This document shows positions 5,932 through 9,727 of a stretch of DNA of 9,727 nt, one piece after another. The notes beneath the pieces are model-generated. The model had not been told where the DNA came from, made no database searches, and was given only the letters and a program-made list of their open reading frames with translations. The translations under genes were made by a program, and so were the position numbers. The DNA is from Clostridia bacterium (GTDB lineage Bacteria; Bacillota; Clostridia; CAKSNL01; HGM11501): the NCBI GenBank assembly GCA_017390225.1, contig JAFPCL010000093.1:1-9727 (forward strand), read 5' to 3'. The first letter of the stretch is position 1, and each line of letters opens with the position of its first letter.

Positions 5932-7062
5932 TTATTTGATAAAGTATCGATCATCGGCAGACTTGTCCAAAAGCCCTTTTAAACAGCCGAGAACCAAAGC
6001 CGCGGAAGCTTCTGCGGCAGAGAGTCCCGTTTTTATAATAATTTCCTCCGTGGACAGGCTTTGATCCATAAGACAATCGTATATTTTTTTTAAAGTAGGA
6101 TGTGTGATTTCGGGCTTTGCCGCTTCTTTTTTTACGGTCGGGCGAATCGGTGAGGGCGGAACAAACGCCGTGGAAGCCACAGGGGAAGCTCCTTGCAATA
6201 TCGGATGGTCAAAGGCTTCGGCAATATCTGCAACTAAGGTTGCTCCCTGCCCAATCAGACGGTTGCATCCGGCAAAGTGCGGATCGTCGATATAGCCGGG
6301 AACGGCAAACAGGGGCTTGTTTTGCTCAATGGCATGATTTGCGGTTAGAAGAGCGCCGCTTCTGAGCCCTGCTTCTGCAATAAAAACACCTTGGGATAGC
6401 GCAGGAAGCAGACGGTTTCGAAGGGGAAAATGGTGTGTGCGTGCCGGCAGACCGAACAAAAATTCGGAAAATACACAGCCGCCGGCGGCACAAAGCTTTT
6501 GCCGTGTGGCGTAGACATCGGCAGGATATATCACATCCAGCCCTGCGGCGGCAACGGAAACGGCAGGATGGCGAAGAGATGCCGCCGTGTTGAGAACCAC
6601 ACTGTCAATACCGGTTGCCGCACCCGTAACAGGAACAAAGCCGGAAGAAATGGCTTGCTGGGTGAGCTTTGCCGCAACGGCACTGCCACGAGCGGATGCC
6701 GAACGAGAGCCCACAATACAGACACTTTTGCGATTTAAAACAGACACGTCGCCCAAGGCAAACAGAAGGGATGGGCGATCGGGAAGCTTATCCAGCGCAT
6801 GGGGGTAATGGGCATCTGTGGGCCACAAGAGAATTACGCCGTTTTGCGCACAGGTATCCCATAGGGCTTTTGCCTGCGACAAATCCTTTTGCATTAGTTT
6901 TTTGATATCTTTTTCGGAAATGCCACGGGCGCGAAAGTCTTCGGTATCGGCTTTGTGTATGGCAGAGGCATCGTTTTGAAAAGCCTGCAAAGCAAAAGCA
7001 GAACCGACCGTTCCCGTGGGATATAAAAGCTTGAACCATAGTGCAAAAAGACGCTGATCCAT
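5932..7062 (-). CDS. dprA: DprA, DNA-processing protein (RecA loader in transformation)
   Basis: DprA binds incoming single-stranded DNA and loads RecA on it. From ATG 7062 the protein has 376 residues. The N-terminal helical (SAM-like) region covers ~1-80. The Rossmann core has VGSRSASARG (117-126), TGAATGIDS (146-154), FPLRNRLLPALSQG (212-225) and, later, EAGLRSGALLTANHAI and PLFAVPG. A winged-helix domain fills the last ~60 residues. A GTG at 7071 would add three residues, but it overlaps the likely ribosome binding site GAAGG (about 7 bases before ATG 7062), so the ATG is preferred. In the TGAATGID motif the arginine usual in the family (GGARGID) is a threonine, a small deviation in the DNA/nucleotide-binding loop. 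It is first in the operon with comM. Confidence 0.93.
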   Translation of the reverse strand: MDQRLFALWFKLLYPTGTVGSAFALQAFQNDASAIHKADTEDFRARGISEKDIKKLMQKDLSQAKALWDTCAQNGVILLWPTDAHYPHALDKLPDRPSLLFALGDVSVLNRKSVCIVGSRSASARGSAVAAKLTQQAISSGFVPVTGAATGIDSVVLNTAASLRHPAVSVAAAGLDVIYPADVYATRQKLCAAGGCVFSEFLFGLPARTHHFPLRNRLLPALSQGVFIAEAGLRSGALLTANHAIEQNKPLFAVPGYIDDPHFAGCNRLIGQGATLVADIAEAFDHPILQGASPVASTAFVPPSPIRPTVKKEAAKPEITHPTLKKIYDCLMDQSLSTEEIIIKTGLSAAEASAALVLGCLKGLLDKSADDRYFIK

Positions 7063-7093
7063 AAAAATCACCTTCGAACAGAGTATATTTCAT

Positions 7094-7122
7094 ATTCTAC
7101 AGGAAAAACGAGGAAAAGTCAA
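7094..7122 (-). promoter_or_regulatory. Sigma-A promoter of the dprA-comM operon
   Basis: On the minus strand TTGACT (7122-7117) is followed after exactly 17 bases by TAGAAT (7099-7094). Transcription would start near 7087, giving a leader of about 25 bases before ATG 7062. The presence of a housekeeping promoter suggests basal expression with no need for a competence-specific activator. Confidence 0.75.
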
Positions 7123-7132
7123 TCATTATCAT

Positions 7133-7177
7133 AAAACAAAAAGACCGCATTGCCTTTTTACGACAAGCAATGCGGTC
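7133..7177 (-). terminator. Rho-independent terminator of the 61-residue ORF
   Basis: GACCGCATTGC and GCAATGCGGTC (7143-7153 and 7167-7177) form a perfect 11-bp stem with a 13-base loop. Read on the minus strand it begins 9 bases after the stop codon and is followed by TTTTTGTTTT (7142-7133). It separates the small gene from the dprA promoter just downstream. Confidence 0.85.
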
Positions 7178-7186
7178 AGGTATGAT

Positions 7187-7372
7187 TTAACGCTTTAGTA
7201 TTTTCATAGAATCCTGCAGTTCTTTTCTTTGAGAAGGACTACAAGCAAAAAGAAGCCGTTGTCGGTCTTCGTAGGGAAGCGCACAAAAGCGCGCCAAAGC
7301 ATCTATATTTTGCGAAAGTGCTGTGGAAAAAGCCGCCGGCAACTCCTCGGGAATTTGATTTGATTGAAACAT
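7187..7372 (-). CDS. Small conserved-looking helical protein, 61 residues, unknown function
   Basis: A strong ribosome binding site (AGAAAGGAGG, ending 8 bases before the ATG at 7372) and a terminator directly behind the stop mark a real monocistronic gene, although the open frame itself continues far upstream and hides the start. The product begins MFQSNQIPEELPAAFSTALS and continues with a central NIDALARFCALPYEDRQRLL and a basic tail ending KILKR. It is predicted to be mostly helical, with no signal peptide or membrane segment. From memory it resembles short Clostridia hypotheticals with the pattern 'P.gF..aLaqN..A...Fa.L....k...', but I cannot name a family or function. It is divergent from nagB. 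No sigma-A promoter is clear; a weak sigma-E-like pair (GAATAAC at 7425-7419, 14 bases, TATACGTT at 7404-7397) is the best candidate. Confidence 0.75.
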   Translation of the reverse strand: MFQSNQIPEELPAAFSTALSQNIDALARFCALPYEDRQRLLFACSPSQRKELQDSMKILKR

Positions 7373-7466
7373 TTTTCTGACCTCCTTTCTTTCTATAACG
7401 TATACAAAAAAATAACAGGTTATTCTTAAAAGCAAAAATTGTGAAAAAAGATTGTAGAAATATGTC

Positions 7467-7494
7467 TTGACATCTTTAAAAATAAAGTTATAAT
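7467..7494 (+). promoter_or_regulatory. Sigma-A promoter of nagB
   Basis: TTGACA (7467-7472) and TATAAT (7489-7494) are both perfect consensus hexamers, 16 bases apart. Transcription would start near 7501. The spacer holds a short dyad, CTTTA AAAA TAAAG (7474-7487), in a position where a repressor could block the promoter; in such AT-rich DNA this may be chance. Confidence 0.85.
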
Positions 7495-7535
7495 ATAATA
7501 AAGGAAATGAAAAAAATGCGTGAGGAGAGTGTGAA

Positions 7536-8249
7536 ATGAAAATTATAGAAGTCGATTCATATGAAAAGATGAGTGCTCTGGCAGCCGATGTCATTGCCGC
7601 ACAAGTAATTACAAAGCCCCATGCTGTGTTGGGTTTTGCAACGGGGAGTACCCCGATTGGCACATATGTCGCTCTTGCAAAAAAGTGCAGGGAAGACGGG
7701 CTTGATTTTTCCGATATCACGACATTTAATTTGGACGAGTACTGTGCACTGGAGATTTCTCATCCGCAAAGCTATTATGCATTCATGTGGGAAAATTTGT
7801 TCTCTCACATCAACATTAAGAAAGAAAATGTGCATTTGCCCAACGGGATGGCGGCAGATATCGACAAAGAATGTGAAAACTACGAGAAAATGATCGAAGA
7901 AGCCGGCGGTGTGGATTTGCAGCTTCTGGGCATTGGTCACAATGGTCATATCGGCTTTAATGAACCGGGCGATTCGTTTATCAGCGCAACACACCGTGTG
8001 GATCTCACACAGAGAACCATCGAAGCAAACTGCCGTTTCTTTGAAAACGATCTGAATAAAGTGCCCAAACAGGCAATCACCATGGGAATCGGAACAATCA
8101 TGAAAGCAAAAAATATTCTTATGCTGATTCGCGGAGAGGATAAGCTGGAAGCTATGAAAGCTATGCTTGCAAAAGAAGTGCATCCTTCTTGCCAGGCGTC
8201 GGTTTTGCAGTATCATCCGAATGTAACAGTAATCTATACGGCAAATTAA
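7536..8249 (+). CDS. nagB: Glucosamine-6-phosphate deaminase
   Basis: NagB converts glucosamine 6-phosphate to fructose 6-phosphate and ammonia, sending amino sugars from chitin or recycled wall into glycolysis. The 237 residues are typical of the shorter Bacillota enzymes (E. coli 266). Signature segments are LGFATGSTPIGTY (residues 32-44, phosphate site), FNLDEY (64-69, with D67 the proton-transfer residue), GIGHNGHIGFNEPG (132-145, with catalytic H138 and E143) and AITMGIGTIMKA. The E. coli lid and allosteric C-terminal extension are missing, as in other short forms. GAGGAG precedes the ATG. No nagA or nagR homologue is in the window. A carboxypeptidase gene follows after 13 bases, so the two probably share a transcript. 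Confidence 0.95.
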   Translation: MKIIEVDSYEKMSALAADVIAAQVITKPHAVLGFATGSTPIGTYVALAKKCREDGLDFSDITTFNLDEYCALEISHPQSYYAFMWENLFSHINIKKENVHLPNGMAADIDKECENYEKMIEEAGGVDLQLLGIGHNGHIGFNEPGDSFISATHRVDLTQRTIEANCRFFENDLNKVPKQAITMGIGTIMKAKNILMLIRGEDKLEAMKAMLAKEVHPSCQASVLQYHPNVTVIYTAN

Positions 8250-8262
8250 CGGAGGCTTTCTC

Positions 8263-9570
8263 GTGAAAAAATTTATTAGTTTGACAATTCTTTTTGTCAT
8301 GATGCTCCTTCCCGTATTTGTTTTGGCAGAAGGGCCTGCGCTTCGTGCACCGCATGCACTGCTTGTGGAAGCGGAAACGGGAAATGTTCTTTGGGCGCAT
8401 CATGCGGAGGAAAAAGTTTATCCTGCCAGCACAACAAAAATCCTCACGGTGCTTCTTGCGCTGGAAAAAGCAGAAGCGGATGCCGCAGCAAACGGTATTT
8501 CCGTAGAAGAGCAATTGAATACATCTATTGAAGTTTCCGCATCGGCATGTGCTGTGCCTTTGGACAGTAGCATGATGGGATTAAAGCCCGGCGAACAAAT
8601 CACAATTTATAATTGCATCATGGGCACCATGCTGATTTCGGGAAACGAATCGGCAAATGTTCTCGGTGAATATGTATCGGGTGATTTGAATGCTTTTTCG
8701 GAGAAAATGAATGCCCGTGCCCGTGAGCTGGGGGCAAAAGACACCCATTTTGTCAATGCCAACGGATACTATGACGAATTTCATTACACAACGCCGGCGG
8801 ATATGGCAAAAATTATGTGCGCCGCCATAAAGCACGACGTGTTCCGTCAGGTAATTAGTACATCCGTCTACACACTTCCTGCAACCAACATGAACGAGGA
8901 ACGTGTAATTTATAATTCAAACAAGCTTTTAAACAGCGATACGTATCGTTTTTCACAAACCATCGGCGGAAAAACAGGGTATACGGATATTGCCAAAAAC
9001 TGCTTGGTTGCGGCGGCGGAAAAAGAAGGCGTGACCGTTGTTTCCGCTGTGTTTGAAGCCAGCATCATCGACGGCGAATATGTGTCGTATACAGATACAC
9101 AGAATTTGTTCCGCTATGCATTTGACAACTATGAACGAGTGGAAATTGCCGCAGAAGCAGAGCCGGTGGCAGAACAGCCAATCAAAAGAGCCAAAGGTTA
9201 TAAAAATGCAAAACTTGTCACACAAACATCGGCAAGTATCATCGTGCCCAAAGGCACGGTGCTTGCCGATGTGCTGAAACGTTCGGTTGTTTTTGATAAC
9301 GAAACACTCAAGGCCCCTCTGGAAGAGGGCGCACCTTTAGGAACTTTGGAGATTTATTATACCGGTGACTTTTATTCCGAAACGGAACCTGTGGCAACCA
9401 TTCGGCTTTTGGCGGATCATGCCTATGAATATTCTGTCTGGTCGGTGATTCGTGACATTTTGTTATGGATTTTGGGAATCATCATCGGTATTATTGTTGT
9501 GTTGTTCTTGTGGATGCGGATTTCGATGATCAGAAGAAGCCGCAGAAGACGCAGACGGCGCAGATATTAA
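8263..9570 (+). CDS. dacF: D-alanyl-D-alanine carboxypeptidase (PBP5/DacF type, peptidase S11) with C-terminal anchor and poly-arginine tail
   Basis: This low-molecular-weight penicillin-binding protein removes the terminal D-Ala from peptidoglycan stem peptides outside the membrane. It has 435 residues from a GTG start with GGAGG 7 bases upstream. A signal peptide covers residues 1-22 (VFVLA, cleavage before EG). The catalytic motifs are STTK (56-59, serine 56 nucleophile), SGN (126-128) and KTG (237-239). Residues ~285-390 fit the PBP5 C-terminal beta domain. A clear membrane helix lies at ~399-418, in place of the usual amphipathic anchor, and the protein ends IRRSRRRRRRRRY, with eight arginines in a row that should face the cytoplasm. 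It is 13 bases behind nagB. In Bacillus, dacF sits immediately before spoIIAA; here it is some 4.4 kb after sigF, so the symbol is by family resemblance and the protein may instead be a vegetative paralogue. No intrinsic terminator follows. Confidence 0.93.
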   Translation: MKKFISLTILFVMMLLPVFVLAEGPALRAPHALLVEAETGNVLWAHHAEEKVYPASTTKILTVLLALEKAEADAAANGISVEEQLNTSIEVSASACAVPLDSSMMGLKPGEQITIYNCIMGTMLISGNESANVLGEYVSGDLNAFSEKMNARARELGAKDTHFVNANGYYDEFHYTTPADMAKIMCAAIKHDVFRQVISTSVYTLPATNMNEERVIYNSNKLLNSDTYRFSQTIGGKTGYTDIAKNCLVAAAEKEGVTVVSAVFEASIIDGEYVSYTDTQNLFRYAFDNYERVEIAAEAEPVAEQPIKRAKGYKNAKLVTQTSASIIVPKGTVLADVLKRSVVFDNETLKAPLEEGAPLGTLEIYYTGDFYSETEPVATIRLLADHAYEYSVWSVIRDILLWILGIIIGIIVVLFLWMRISMIRRSRRRRRRRRY

Positions 9571-9727
9571 AAAATAAATAAAAGGAGCTGTTTAAAAACT
9601 CTTATTCCTCGTAGGGGATGGATAAAAAGAGTGCAGAATGGACGAACTGAATACATTATCAAGGCGTAGCCTTGATAATGTCATCCCGAAGGCGTACAAA
9701 GGTACGCCGAGCGGTGAAGTTCGCTCC
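9571..9727. other. Non-coding tail of the window
   Basis: No gene was found in these 157 bases. The first part (9571-9652) is AT-rich, contains an imperfect dyad (AATAA...GGAG around 9579-9588 against CTCTTATT at 9599-9606) and the sequence GGAGCTGTTTAAAAA, which resembles in style the terminal repeats of some insertion sequences; this is only an impression. The second part is the hairpin cluster listed separately. Confidence 0.6.
9653..9726. repeat. Cluster of three hairpins, probable edge of a dispersed palindromic repeat
   Basis: Three inverted repeats lie almost end to end: ACATTATCAAGGC with GCCTTGATAATGT (9653-9665 and 9669-9681, 13 bp, loop GTA); GGCGTAC with GTACGCC (9691-9697 and 9702-9708, 7 bp, loop AAAG); and GAGCG with CGCTC (9709-9713 and 9722-9726). 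The octamer AAGGCGTA occurs in both of the first two (9661-9668 and 9689-9696). No protein frame crosses them. The density of palindromes in a gene-free stretch at the contig end suggests a REP/MITE-like repeat; the first hairpin might also stop transcription from the upstream gene, though no T run follows it. Confidence 0.55.

Noticed and set aside
7474..7487. CTTTA-AAAA-TAAAG dyad in the nagB promoter as a firm operator.
   Set aside because: Only five base pairs per arm in very AT-rich DNA; mentioned under the promoter but not claimed as a site.
7373..7720. 177-residue minus-strand frame covering the nagB promoter and the start of nagB.
   Set aside because: Only the last 61 codons have a start with a ribosome binding site; the rest is antisense to nagB and to its promoter.
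7557..8300. 247-residue minus-strand frame opposite nagB.
   Set aside because: It is the antisense shadow of nagB, with no ribosome binding site and no recognisable domain.
9653..9727. CRISPR array or attachment site at the contig end.
   Set aside because: No regularly spaced direct repeats with unique spacers, no cas gene and no integrase or tRNA nearby; the pattern is adjacent hairpins.

Overview
The window looks like one contig from an endospore-forming, Clostridia-type member of the Bacillota. The main evidence is a complete spoIIAA-spoIIAB-sigF operon, AGGAGG-type ribosome binding sites, use of TTG and GTG starts, consensus sigma-A promoters and a short conserved-looking Clostridia-type protein. 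The first ~190 bases do not fit. They encode the end of a Bacteroidota type IX secretion (T9SS) C-terminal sorting domain, joined in frame to the start of comEC. That is best explained as an assembly or library chimera, so the source is probably a mixed (metagenomic) sample.

Layout: (i) 2-~193, foreign T9SS sorting-domain fragment. (ii) 194-2321, comEC (DNA uptake channel), complete but split by a single-base frame change near 1658-1662; its C-terminal metallo-beta-lactamase-like domain has lost the usual metal-binding histidine motif. (iii) 2374-3841, spoIIAA, spoIIAB and sigF, tightly packed and translationally coupled, preceded by a near-consensus sigma-H promoter that starts at the comEC stop codon. 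(iv) 3842-3907, a 13-bp stem hairpin that ends the sigF operon, contains the ribosome binding site of the next gene, and has a sigma-E-like promoter -10 box in its loop. (v) 3908-4393, a small putative cysteine amidase. (vi) 4390-7062, minus strand, the dprA-comM operon with a clear sigma-A promoter; comM converges on the amidase gene with overlapping stop codons. (vii) 7187-7372, minus strand, a 61-residue protein missed by simple ORF calls, with a strong RBS and its own terminator. (viii) 7536-9570, nagB and a D-Ala-D-Ala carboxypeptidase gene, probably one operon from a perfect-hexamer sigma-A promoter. (ix) 9571-9727, non-coding, ending in three adjacent hairpins that look like the edge of a dispersed repeat, a plausible reason for the contig to stop there.

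Three natural-transformation functions (ComEC channel, DprA recombinase loader, ComM branch-migration helicase) surround the first forespore sigma factor and its anti-sigma/anti-anti-sigma switch. The remaining genes concern the cell wall: NagB returns amino sugar to glycolysis, the carboxypeptidase trims peptidoglycan stem peptides, and the amidase may act on wall peptides. No unknown defence system, CRISPR array, transposase, tRNA or rRNA was seen. The most original signals are regulatory: the hairpin/RBS/promoter arrangement at 3853-3904 and the sigma-H promoter at 2324-2352.
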